From Parvibaculum sp. (GTDB taxonomy: Bacteria > Pseudomonadota > Alphaproteobacteria > Parvibaculales > Parvibaculaceae), in assembly GCA_014359855.1 (NCBI GenBank), contig JACIYQ010000215.1, positions 1 to 33,502 of the forward strand: DNA of 33,502 bases, in the 5' to 3' direction. Every line of letters starts with the position of its first letter. The first letter of the stretch is position 1. The notes below the pieces were generated by a model that was not told where the DNA came from, did no database searches, and was given only the letters and a program-made list of their open reading frames with translations. Of the stretch, positions 1 through 8,300 are shown one piece after another. The translations under genes and the position numbers were made by a program.

Positions 1-366
1 GACATCAACAAGTACTACCTCACCAACAACATCTCCGGTGCATGGGCGGGTTCCTACATCGCCAACACGGAGAAGTGGGAGGCGTTGCCGGAGCATCTGA
101 AGACGCTCTTCAAGCTCACCATCGACAGCTCGCACTACTACCGTCAGCATTGGTACTGGTGGGGTGAGGCGCATTACCGTGTCACCGGCGGCAAGCTCGA
201 ACTTACCACCATTCCCGAGTCCGAGTGGAAGACGGTCGAAGACGAGGCGCTCAAGTTCTGGGATGAGGTTGCCCAGAAGAGTCCGCGCAATGCCAAGGTC
301 GTCGAGATTCTGAAGAAATATGCCGACACCATGCGCAAAGCCGGCGCCCCCTACCGCTACGGCTGA
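1..366 (+). CDS. TRAP transporter substrate-binding protein, DctP family (3' end)
   Basis: This is the C-terminal ~121 residues of a periplasmic solute-binding protein of a tripartite ATP-independent periplasmic (TRAP) transporter; the gene begins upstream of the window. The frame is open from base 1 and stops with TGA at 364-366. The aromatic-rich stretch around YYRQHWYWWGEAHYR and the helical tail ending KKYADTMRKAGAPYRYG resemble DctP-type proteins of the mannitol/chloroaromatic subgroup. In that family the protein captures a carboxylate-type substrate and hands it to the DctQM membrane subunits. The substrate cannot be told from this fragment. A strong hairpin follows the stop, so this looks like the last gene of its transcript. 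Confidence 0.8.
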   Translation, partial: DINKYYLTNNISGAWAGSYIANTEKWEALPEHLKTLFKLTIDSSHYYRQHWYWWGEAHYRVTGGKLELTTIPESEWKTVEDEALKFWDEVAQKSPRNAKVVEILKKYADTMRKAGAPYRYG

Positions 367-393
367 TCCGCGAACACTTGCCTCGTTACATGT

Positions 394-419
394 CGGGCTC
401 CGCCGGGAGGCGGAGCCCG
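394..419 (+). terminator. Hairpin terminator after the TRAP gene
   Basis: A perfect 11-bp stem (394-404 pairing with 409-419, arms CGGGCTCCGCC and GGCGGAGCCCG) closes a GGGA loop 27 bp after the TRAP stop codon. The following ATTGTCGTT is only moderately T-rich, so this is an intrinsic-terminator candidate without a clean U tract. Confidence 0.65.
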
Positions 420-486
420 ATTGTCGTTCGAGGCAGTGCCGTCATCCGATCTGACGTCGCGAAACCCTCGCGGCGTCCACATGCTT

Positions 487-514
487 TTGACAGATAGTAA
501 GGCATTATTATCAT
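487..514 (+). promoter_or_regulatory. Candidate sigma-70 promoter ahead of the monooxygenase relic
   Basis: A perfect -35 TTGACA (487-492) is followed after 16 bp by TATCAT (509-514). It sits in an AT-rich island within GC-rich DNA, about 60 bp before the truncated monooxygenase frame. Function is inferred from sequence only. Confidence 0.4.
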
Positions 515-572
515 CTTCATCAAACGCAGGGCATATCGGCCCGGGCGGCCGCTCATTAGAAGGCGGCGACAG

Positions 573-1247
573 ATGAGGGATGAAATGAGCCGCTGGGACT
601 ACGATTACACGGGCGGCGATTGCAACGGCGATCTCGAAAAGCTGAAGGACAAGCGCGTCGGCATCATCGACACGCAGGGCAGGGGCGTCGAGCGCATCGC
701 CGAAAATGCGGTGGTTGCGAACGGCAAGGAGTACGAGATCGACTGCCTCATCTACGCGACGGGCTTCGAAGTCGGCACCGGCTATACGCGCCGCGCGGGT
801 TTCGAAATCTATGGACGCGGCGGCGAAACGCTCACCGGAAAATGGAAGGAAGGCGTCTCCTCCCTCCACGGCATGCACACGCGCGGCTTTCCGAATTGTT
901 TCATCGTCAGCAATGCGCAGGCGGGCTTCACGGCCAACTATCCGCATATGCTGAACGGGCAGTCGAAGCACCTGTCCTATATCGTCAAGCAATGCATCGA
1001 CCGGCAGGCCCGCATGGTGGAAACGACGCAGGAGGCTGAGGCGGACTGGCTCGACACGGTGCTCAAGGCCTCTGTTTTCAACAAGCGGTTCCTGGAGGAA
1101 TGCACGCCTGACTACAACAACAACGAAGGCAAGCCCTCCGAGGCGGCGATCCGCAACGGCCCCTTCGGTGGCGGGTCCGTTGCCTTCATCAAGATTCTGG
1201 AGGATTGGCGCAGCAGCGGCGATCTGGCGGGCCTGGAATTGCACTGA
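573..1247 (+). pseudogene. Baeyer-Villiger/flavin monooxygenase relic with 5' and internal deletions
   Basis: An open frame of 224 residues matches two separated parts of cyclohexanone/phenylacetone-type Baeyer-Villiger monooxygenases (usually about 540-600 residues). Residues 5-33 (SRWDYDYTGGDCNGD, then KLKDKRVGII) look like the lead-in to the second, NADPH-binding Rossmann motif, but the expected GTGATA turn is missing. The frame jumps directly into the C-terminal third at DTQGRGVERI, then CLIYATGFE (the ATG motif), MHTRGFPNCFIVSNAQ and the tail GGGSVAFIKILEDWR. The FAD-binding N terminus, the BVMO fingerprint and most of the NADPH domain are therefore absent and the product cannot be a working monooxygenase. 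Downstream comes tRNA-Gln. A full gene may exist elsewhere in the genome. Confidence 0.75.
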
Positions 1248-1257
1248 GCGCCAAGTG

Positions 1258-1286
1258 TTGACGAACGGGGGAGCGGCGACTAGGTT
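1258..1286 (+). promoter_or_regulatory. Candidate promoter for tRNA-Gln
   Basis: TTGACG (1258-1263), a 17-bp spacer and TAGGTT (1281-1286) lie 77 bp upstream of the tRNA on the same strand. The -10 match is weak, so this is a suggestion only. Confidence 0.3.
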
Positions 1287-1362
1287 TCGCCCGCGCAGCC
1301 AAGGCGCGCAGCGCCTCGAGTCGGCCGCCAGGCGGCGGAAACCGGGGCTCTGAACGGCGCAT

Positions 1363-1436
1363 TGGGGGATCGTCTAACGGTAGGACAGCGGACTCTGACT
1401 CCGCCAGTCTAGGTTCGAATCCTAGTCCCCCAGCCA
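1363..1436 (+). tRNA. tRNA-Gln (anticodon CTG)
   Basis: A complete 74-nt cloverleaf can be drawn. The acceptor stem is TGGGGGA (1363-1369) with TCCCCCA (1426-1432), followed by discriminator G and an encoded CCA. The anticodon stem GCGGA/TCCGC encloses loop CTCTGAC with anticodon CTG, and the T arm contains the GGTTCGAATCC core. It would read CAG glutamine codons. Its 3' end borders a broken tyrosine-integrase gene, so it is a likely former attachment site. Confidence 0.95.
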
Positions 1437-1451
1437 AACCCCGTTAAGTCA

Positions 1452-1981
1452 TTGATAACAAAAGGATTTTTGGCATCACTGCCGCCTGTGACACGCAGGC
1501 GCTACTTCGTCGACCTTGTTGGCGACAAGCAAATGCAAGACCTGACGCCAGAGGACGGGCAGAAATTCGCGAGCCAACTGCTCCGTGTGCCGCGCGACTA
1601 TGGAAAGGGCCTCTATCGCTGCATGACGCCCCGCCAGGCGGTTGCCTTGCGGATCGTCTCGAACGGGAAATCGCCGCCGCTGACAGCGACCAGCAGTTGA
1701 TCGCCGTCGAATCGCACCGCATCACCGCCGCAGAAACGCGTCGGAAAGTCGAACGCATCCAGGCGACCTATGACCGGCGCTTGAAATCGAAGGCGGCGAT
1801 CCGCGAAGTACCTGTTCATTCGACGCTGATTGCGCTCGGTCTGCGCGACTTCGTCGACGGGTTTCCGGGCAAGGCGCCGCTCTTTCCGGATTTGCGGCCG
1901 ACGGGCGCCTACAAAGAGTTTGGCGAGCAACTCGGAAAATGGTTCCGGACCTACCGGCAGGCGCGCGGTCTTTATAGGTAG
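1452..1981 (+). pseudogene. Degraded phage-type tyrosine integrase beside tRNA-Gln
   Basis: Two overlapping frames carry integrase-like sequence. The first (1452 to about 1650) resembles a core-binding domain, with YFVDLVGDKQMQDLTPEDGQ and LLRVPRDYGKG. A frameshift near 1645-1655 moves the match to the next frame, which reads ADRLEREIAAADSDQQLIAVES and continues to SKAAIREVPVHSTLIALGL and LFPDLRPTGAYKEFGEQLGK, typical of the beta-sheet region of the catalytic domain. It ends at a stop at 1979-1981. The HxxR box and catalytic tyrosine are missing, so it is inactive. Adjacency to the tRNA-Gln 3' end (16 bp) suggests the element once integrated there. It is not a copy of the integrase at 19584. 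Confidence 0.65.
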
Positions 1982-2022
1982 CTCCAAGCCGCTGATAAGT
2001 TCCCTCAAATTCCAGCGGAACG

Positions 2023-2247
2023 TCAGAGTCTCGGGCGATGTCTACGACGCACCTTGATCAGGGTTATCTTTTTTGAGGTAGCTTCTCTTCCAAATGGCCA
2101 AAGGGCTAGGGATGCCAGATTAAGGCACGCGCGTGCCCATGGAAGTCCAATCACTGTTACGGCCATGATGACCGCAGCAAAAAGCCAACCGATCGCTAAT
2201 ACGAGACCGCCAAACAGGAACCAAACTAGATTGAGGATCGGAGCCAT
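2023..2247 (-). CDS. yccF: YccF-domain small inner-membrane protein
   Basis: A 74-residue protein with two hydrophobic segments (about residues 3-20 and 22-36) and the family pattern ILNLVWFLFGG, then GLPWARACLNLASLALWPFGRE. This matches the YccF domain of bacterial inner-membrane proteins of unknown function. I chose the ATG at 2247 because a GGAAGG ribosome site lies 7 bases upstream; an ATG two codons earlier and another at 2289 are possible. The C-terminal tail (IKVRRRHRPRL) is unusually basic for the family and may come from decay of the 3' end. It lies between an integrase relic and a murJ relic and has no operon partner. Confidence 0.6.
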   Translation of the reverse strand: MAPILNLVWFLFGGLVLAIGWLFAAVIMAVTVIGLPWARACLNLASLALWPFGREATSKKITLIKVRRRHRPRL

Positions 2248-2436
2248 CGCCATTCCTTCCGCTAATGCGTAGTGAAACCCGAGGTTCACATTCCGCCGGT
2301 TAATAAAGCGTATCGATCATATGGCTCTACCAGAATTGACCTGAGCCCCAAGTTTCATTCAGACTGAAGTGGAATCCGTTGAACCCCGAACTTTCCACAA
2401 TTTTGGTCCAGCTGAGCTGCTGAGGAATGAGTCTCG

Positions 2437-2688
2437 ATGGGAGTGGGGAGCGCGGACACGGCGGCGACATCGCGCGCCCTCGTCATCTGCGTGGCAGGCC
2501 TTCCCGCCTTCGCCCTCATCAAGGTTTTCCAGCCGGGCTTCTTCGCGAGAGAAGACACGAAGACGCCGCTGCGCTTCGCCGCGCTGGCCGCCTTGATCGC
2601 GGGCGGCATCATCGTCTATTTCTCCCTCTGCCAGATCACCGGCGCCATCCGCCTCGCCGACCTCCGCCGCGCCTTCACGCGGAGCTGA
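2437..2688 (+). pseudogene. murJ (lipid II flippase) fragment with internal deletion
   Basis: This 83-residue frame matches MurJ/MviN near one internal helix pair: SADTAATSRALVICVAGLPA, then LIKVFQPGFFAREDTKTPLR. It then skips straight to the extreme C terminus, VYFSLCQITGAIRLADLRRA. Full MurJ has about 500-530 residues and 14 helices that flip lipid II for peptidoglycan synthesis; here the first ~60% and several internal helices are missing, so it is a relic. MurJ is normally essential, so a complete gene is expected elsewhere. The 147 bases before it (2290-2436) contain nothing I can assign. Confidence 0.7.
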
Positions 2689-2777
2689 GGCCGGTCCTTC
2701 CCTTCATCATTGACAGGGGGCCGCCGCGCGGGCTGGGATAGCCGTTCAAATGGCGCAAGAGGGGAAGGGGGGCCGTC

Positions 2778-4571
2778 ATGCTGAAGGAACGGCTCCATGC
2801 CGTGGGTCACGCCGAGAAGTGGCAACTCGACTATCTCTTCGATCTGAGCTTTCAGGCCTGGCTCGTCCATATCGGCGTCGTCACGGCAACGGTTGCGCTT
2901 CTCGTCTATGCCTGGCCGGGCGAGGCCTGGCCATGGGTCTGGTATGCCGCCATCTGCGGTCTTTCCGCCGCGCTTGCCGCCCTCGCATGGCGCTACACGC
3001 ATGACCGCCCGGCGGACGAGGACGCCGCCCGGCCCTATGGCGTGGCGCATACCGCGCTCACCTTCTTCGTCGGCATAAGCTGGGGTCTCGGGGCCTTCGG
3101 CGCGGCGACGGGCGATTTCCATCACCTGCTGGTTTACTCGCTGGCCCTTGGCGGCACCGCGCTCGGCGCGGTCTCCTCGCAACATGCGCTGCCGCGCTCC
3201 TGCTTCATCAGCCTCTGGACGTCCGTGCCGCTGCTTGGCCTCGCGCATCTCTACCGCGATTCCAGTTTTTTGGGCGTGACGGTCATGGCAATGATCCTGC
3301 TTTATGCAGGTGTTCTCTCGATCCTCGGCTTCCGCATGTTGCGCTTCATGACGGCCAACGTGACGCTTACGCGCTCGCTCGACGGCAAGCTTGCCGAGAT
3401 CACCGGAATGGCGGCGGAACTTGAAGAAGCCCGCCGGGAGGCGGTGGAGGCGAACCTCTCGAAATCCCGCTTCCTCGCTCATGCGAGCCACGATCTGCGC
3501 CAGCCGGTACATGCCATCGGCCTCTTTACTGCCTGTTTGCGCGACCTGCGGCTCGACGGCGAGGTGCGGCAGCATGTCGTCAGCATCGACAATGCGGCCC
3601 GCTCCGTGAGCCGCCTGCTCGGCTCGCTCCTCGATATTTCGCGTCTCGATGTCGGCGGCATCGTGCCCCAGCCCGAGCGCATCTCTCTCGACGATGTGCT
3701 GCAAGGCATTGGCGGGCAGAACGCGGACGCCTTGCGCGAGAGCGGCTGCACACTCGTGCTGGAGCCGTCCGGCATCTTCGTGTCGGTGGACCCGGCCCTG
3801 TTCTCCACCATGATCCAGAACCTCCTGTCCAATGCGCAGAAATATGCGCGAGGCGCGACGGTTCGGATAACCGCCCGCACCGATGGCGAGGACCGCGCGG
3901 TCCTCGAGGTCGCGGATGACGGACCGGGCATCGGGGAGGCCGATCTCCGCCATATCTTCGATGAATTCTACCGCGCCGAAAACGATGCGCGGCACAGGGA
4001 AGAAGGTTTGGGTCTCGGCCTCGCCATTGTCCGCCGCCTTGGCGGGCTCATGGGGCTCGATGTCGGCATCGTCTCCGCCGAAGGACGCGGCACCGCGGTT
4101 CGCATCGCCGGTCTTCCCGTCGTGGAGCCGGGCGCTGTCTCCGCCCCGCGCGCCCATCGCCAGCATCCGCTCACCGGCCTTGCCGTCTGCGTCATCGACG
4201 ACGATCCCGAAGTGCTCGCCGCCACTGCGACGCTCCTGCGCCGCTGGGGCTGCGAGGTCATGGAGTTCGGCGGCCTGCCGCAGGAAGCCGCCGGATGCGA
4301 TGCGATCGTCAGCGATTTCGATCTCGGTGGCCCGCTGGACGGGCTCGGTGTCGTCGCACGGATACGCGAGATGGAGGGCTGGCCCGTGCCTGCCGCCATC
4401 CTCACGGGCCGCTCCGAGCCGGAAACGCTGGCGCATCTCGCCCGCTCCGGCATTCCCTTCCTGCGAAAGCCCGCGCATCCCGCCGAACTGCGCGCGCTCC
4501 TGACCGGCTTCGCGCTTGGCGATGAAGCAAAGGAAGACGAAGCGAAGGAAGACGAAGCAACCGCTTCCTGA
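2778..4571 (+). CDS. Hybrid sensor histidine kinase with C-terminal receiver
   Basis: A 597-residue membrane kinase. Residues ~27-195 hold about six hydrophobic helices and no large periplasmic loop, so the signal is probably sensed in or at the inner membrane. A HisKA domain follows with H-box SHDLRQPVHAIG (phospho-His at residue 238), then an HATPase_c domain with N-box NLLSNAQKYA (N348), G1 DDGPGI (~379-384) and G2 GLGLGLA (~410). The C terminus is a receiver with acidic DDD (~473) and phosphoacceptor D513 in SDFDLGG. The tail carries an imperfect KEDEA repeat. A strong GGAAGGGGGG ribosome site precedes the ATG. It ends 4 bp from the convergent response regulator at 4576, its likely partner. 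The DLRQP type of H-box is shared with NahK-like kinases. Confidence 0.9.
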   Translation: MLKERLHAVGHAEKWQLDYLFDLSFQAWLVHIGVVTATVALLVYAWPGEAWPWVWYAAICGLSAALAALAWRYTHDRPADEDAARPYGVAHTALTFFVGISWGLGAFGAATGDFHHLLVYSLALGGTALGAVSSQHALPRSCFISLWTSVPLLGLAHLYRDSSFLGVTVMAMILLYAGVLSILGFRMLRFMTANVTLTRSLDGKLAEITGMAAELEEARREAVEANLSKSRFLAHASHDLRQPVHAIGLFTACLRDLRLDGEVRQHVVSIDNAARSVSRLLGSLLDISRLDVGGIVPQPERISLDDVLQGIGGQNADALRESGCTLVLEPSGIFVSVDPALFSTMIQNLLSNAQKYARGATVRITARTDGEDRAVLEVADDGPGIGEADLRHIFDEFYRAENDARHREEGLGLGLAIVRRLGGLMGLDVGIVSAEGRGTAVRIAGLPVVEPGAVSAPRAHRQHPLTGLAVCVIDDDPEVLAATATLLRRWGCEVMEFGGLPQEAAGCDAIVSDFDLGGPLDGLGVVARIREMEGWPVPAAILTGRSEPETLAHLARSGIPFLRKPAHPAELRALLTGFALGDEAKEDEAKEDEATAS

Positions 4572-4575
4572 CCGT

Positions 4576-5223
4576 TCAGAGCAGCTTCACCGCCACGCCC
4601 GCGGCCGCCGCGCGGCTCGCGACGCCGAGTGTCCTCAGCAGCGCCGACACATGCATCCGCGCCGTCACCGGCGAGATACCGAGCTGGCGCCCGATCTCCT
4701 TGTTGGTCATGCCGGTGGCGACGAGCCGCAGCACTTCGCGCTGGCGCGGCGAAAGCTGCACCTCGCTTTCCCCCGTCCCCATGCTCGCGCCCATGCCAGC
4801 CCGGACGGCCGGTGTCGGCAGATGCGCCGCCGCCGGCCTCACCACGATCTCGCCGCCATGGATCGCGGCAATCGCCTCGGCGATCTCCTCCGGCGGCACG
4901 GCCTTGCCGACAAAGCCGTCCGCGCCCGCCGCCATCACCGCGCCGATGGTTTCCCTGTCATCGGCCATGGAGACGATGGCGAGCGTCGCGCGCGGGAATT
5001 GCCGCCGCAGCATGCCGATGGACTGGTCGGGCACGAAGCCGGGAAACAGCAGGTCGAGCACGAACATGTCCGGCGCCTTGCCGTCCCGGGCCGCCGCCAG
5101 CACCTCCTCGAACGACCCCGCCTCGCATATCTCCGCGCCGGGGCAGGCCCTGCCGAGAATATGCCGCATCCCCATCCGGAACACCGGATGATCGTCGGCC
5201 ACGATGATGCGTTCCTCGGCCAA
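4576..5223 (-). CDS. LuxR/NarL-type two-component response regulator
   Basis: A 215-residue regulator. The N-terminal receiver has the acidic pair in IVADDHPVF (D10, D11), phosphoacceptor D57 in MFVLDLLFPG and the conserved lysine in GFVGKAVP. The C-terminal LuxR helix-turn-helix runs from LSPRQREVLRLVATGMTNKE to the recognition helix ISPVTARMHVSALL. I chose TTG at 5223, with GGAG upstream, because it gives normal receiver numbering; a GTG at 5289 adds 22 residues but has no ribosome site and runs into the tandem repeat at 5290. It is convergent with the hybrid kinase and divergent from the autotransporter. A kinase-to-regulator relay controlling the autotransporter is inferred from this layout, not shown. 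Confidence 0.88.
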   Translation of the reverse strand: MAEERIIVADDHPVFRMGMRHILGRACPGAEICEAGSFEEVLAAARDGKAPDMFVLDLLFPGFVPDQSIGMLRRQFPRATLAIVSMADDRETIGAVMAAGADGFVGKAVPPEEIAEAIAAIHGGEIVVRPAAAHLPTPAVRAGMGASMGTGESEVQLSPRQREVLRLVATGMTNKEIGRQLGISPVTARMHVSALLRTLGVASRAAAAGVAVKLL

Positions 5224-5289
5224 GCGCCCGCGTCTCCCTGAATTGGCGGCCTCTTGCCGGAGTCTATCCCCCGGCAGGGTTAATGACAC

Positions 5290-5310
5290 CTGTACATCTG
5301 TACATCTGTC
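5290..5310. promoter_or_regulatory. Tandem CTGTACAT octamers in the regulator-autotransporter gap
   Basis: CTGTACAT occurs twice head to tail (5290-5297, 5298-5305), followed by a partial third copy CTGTCACC. Each octamer contains the palindrome TGTACA. The site lies in the 176-bp divergent intergenic region, 90-110 bp before the autotransporter ATG and 67-87 bp before the regulator start. It is a reasonable operator candidate for the neighbouring LuxR-type regulator, but this is inference. Confidence 0.35.
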
Positions 5311-5399
5311 ACCCGGTGTGCCGCAGCGCCAAAATTCCGTCGGCTTGTTTTGAGGAAAGGCCGGCGCTGACGCACCGGCGCGCCGCCAGGGGGAAAAAG

Positions 5400-8300
5400 A
5401 TGAACAGGTTCTACCGCCACATCTGGTCGAAGACGCTCGGACAAGCGATTGTCGTGCCCGAATGTGCCGGGGGCGGCGCCGGACGCAAGGCGGGCAGGCG
5501 GAGAGGCGGGAGCCTTGTTGCCTTGGCGCTCATTCTGGCAACTGCGCCGGGCAGCGGCGCAATCGCCGATACGGCCTGGACCAATGCCGGGGGCGACGGC
5601 GACTGGCACAATGCGGCCAACTGGTCGAATGGCGTTCCTTCGAACACCGGCAATCGCGCCTATATCACCGGCCCCGGCACAGCCACCATCTCGCAGGCGG
5701 CCTCCGGCGAGAACTGGACAAGGGTTGGCTACGGCGGCGGCAACAGCGGCGCGATAAGCGTCGGCGATGGAGGCAGCCTCACGGCCGGCTGCTGCTTCTA
5801 TCTCGGCGCCAATGGCGGCACCGGCACCATGACAGTGAGCGGCACGGGCACGGTCACCACGCCCGACATCTTCATGGTCGGCGATTACGGCTCCACAGGC
5901 CATCTCACCATCGAGAATGGCGGCACGGTCAACAGCGGCTCAAATACATTCGTAGGCCGCTGGGATGGTTCCACCGGATTCGCGACGGTAACGGGTCAGG
6001 ATTCTGTCTGGAACACGAGTTGGAATCTGACACTTGCAGGCGAATCGCCATCCAGCGCCACCGCCTATGGTGAGTTGACAATCTCCGATGGCGGCCTGGT
6101 GCGCGTGAACAGCGGCAATAGTGCGCTTAGGATCGGGTATGCGGCCGATTCGACCGGTCTGCTCAATATCGGCGCTGCCGAGGGTAACCTTGCGGCGGCG
6201 GCAGGCATGCTTCAAGCAAGCTCTGCGGTGTTTGGTGCAGGCAACAGCTCGATCGTCTTCAATCACACCGATCCTGGATACATCTTCTCGACCCCGATTT
6301 CCGGCAATGGCGAAGTACGCCAGCTCGCGGGCACCACCAGCCTCACCGGCTCGAACAGCTGGTCGGGCAGCACCGTGGTCGAAGGCGGCGTGCTGCGTGC
6401 GGGCGGCGCAAGCGGCTTGTCGGGCAATGCCACCTACGAGGTGAATGGCGGCACGCTCGACCTCAATGATTTCAATCTTTCCATGTCCGCGCTTTCAGGA
6501 ACGGGCGGCGAGGTCGATCTCGGCAGCGCGTCGCTGGCTGCCGGCAGCGGCAATACGGATACGTCTTTTGCGGGCGTGATCAAGGGCACGGGCGGTTTTG
6601 AAAAGACCGGTACCGGTACCTTGACGCTGACAGGCGCCAACAGCTGGACGGGCGGCACCACAATCTCCGGCGGCATGCTTGCCGGCAACACGACGAGCCT
6701 TGTGGGCGATATCCTCAACAATGCGACCCTTGCCTTCGATCAATCCGTGGATGGCAGTTTCTCCGGCGCTGTCTCCGGCACCGGCAGCCTTGTGAAGCTC
6801 GGCAACGGCGTGCTCACCCTCACCGGTACCAATAGCTATGGGGGCGGCACCACGGTTTCCGCCGGCACACTGCGCGCGGGCAATGCGACGGCTTTCGTCG
6901 CCGGCACGGCTTATACCGTCAATGGCGGCACGCTCGATTTCAACGATTTCAGCCGCACCATCGCGGCCCTCTCGGGCACGGGCGGCACGGTCGATCTCGG
7001 CAGCGCGACGCTGACTGTCGATCAGAGCGTGAACACCGTCTTCGCGGGCGCGATCGGCGGCAGCGGCGGCCTGGTCAAATCCGGCGCGGGAACGCTGTCC
7101 CTCACAGGCGCCAGCGTCTGGACCGGCAACACGTCGGTCGATGCCGGCACGCTCGGCATCACGGACGGCGGCACGGTCTCGAACACTTTCGGCTATATCG
7201 GCGCTTCGGCCGGCGGCACCGGCGAAGTCACGGTCGATGGCGCGGATTCCATCTGGACCAACAGCGGTGAGCTCATTGTCGGCCTTTCCGGCACCGGCAC
7301 GCTCGGCATCACGGGCGGCGGCACGGTCTCGAACACCACCGGCTATATTGGTAACTACGCCACAGGCACCGGCGAAGTGACGGTCGATGGCGCGGGTTCC
7401 ACCTGGACCAACAGCGGCGACCTCAATGTCGGCAGGTTCGGCACCGGCACGCTCGGCATCACGGGCGGCGGCGGCGTTTCCAACACCTTCGCCAGAATTG
7501 GCACTACGGCCGGCGGCACCGGCGAAGTCACGGTCGATGGCGCGGACTCGGCCTGGACCAACTCAAGCTACCTCACTGTCGGCTATTTAGGCACCGGCAC
7601 GCTCGGCATCGCCGGCGGCGGCACGGTCTCGAACACCTCGGGCATTATCGGCTCCGACTCCGGCACCGGCGAAGTCACGGTTTCCGGCGCGGATTCCACC
7701 TGGACCAACAGCAACAACCTCAATGTCGGCTCTTCCGGCACCGGCACGCTCGGCATCGCCGGCGGCGGCACGGTCTCAAACACCATCGGTACTGTCGGCC
7801 ACACGGCGGGCAGCACCGGCGGCGTCACGGTCGATGGCGCGGGCTCCACCTGGACCAACAGCAACAACCTCGTTGTCGGCAATTCCGGCACCGGCACGCT
7901 CGGCATCGCCGGCGGCGGCATGGTCTCGAACACTATCGGCCTTATCGGCCGTAACAGCGGCGGCACCGGCGACGTCACGGTCGATGGCGCGGATTCCACC
8001 TGGACCAACAGCGATCAGCTCATTGTCGGCAATTCCGGCACCGGCACGCTCGGCATCACGGGCGGCGGCAGGGTCTCGAACACCTCGGAGGGCTATATTG
8101 GCGCTTCGGCCGGCGGCACCGGCGAAGTCACGGTTTCCGGCGCGGGTTCCACCTGGACCAACAGCGACGAACTCTATGTCGGCGCTTACGGCACCGGCAC
8201 GCTCGGCATCACGGGCGGCGGCACGGTCTCGAACACCTGGCAGAGCTATATCGGCGCTTGGGCCGGCAGCACCGGCGACGTCACGGTCGATGGCGCGGAT

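Noticed and set aside
1189..1437. Minus-strand open frame overlapping tRNA-Gln
   Set aside because: It is a common spurious frame running through a tRNA gene.
2616..4478. A 620-codon open frame antisense to the hybrid histidine kinase
   Set aside because: It is a mirror of GC-rich codon use; the product is a low-complexity His/Arg/Glu/Ala string with no family motifs, and the sense strand is a clear kinase.
4521..4560. KEDEA-coding tandem repeat at the kinase C terminus
   Set aside because: Two and a half copies of a 15-bp unit in a disordered tail; likely slippage with no clear role.
5283..5399. Earlier in-frame ATG for the autotransporter
   Set aside because: It would put 39 unrelated residues before a textbook extended signal peptide, has no ribosome site and runs through the tandem octamers.
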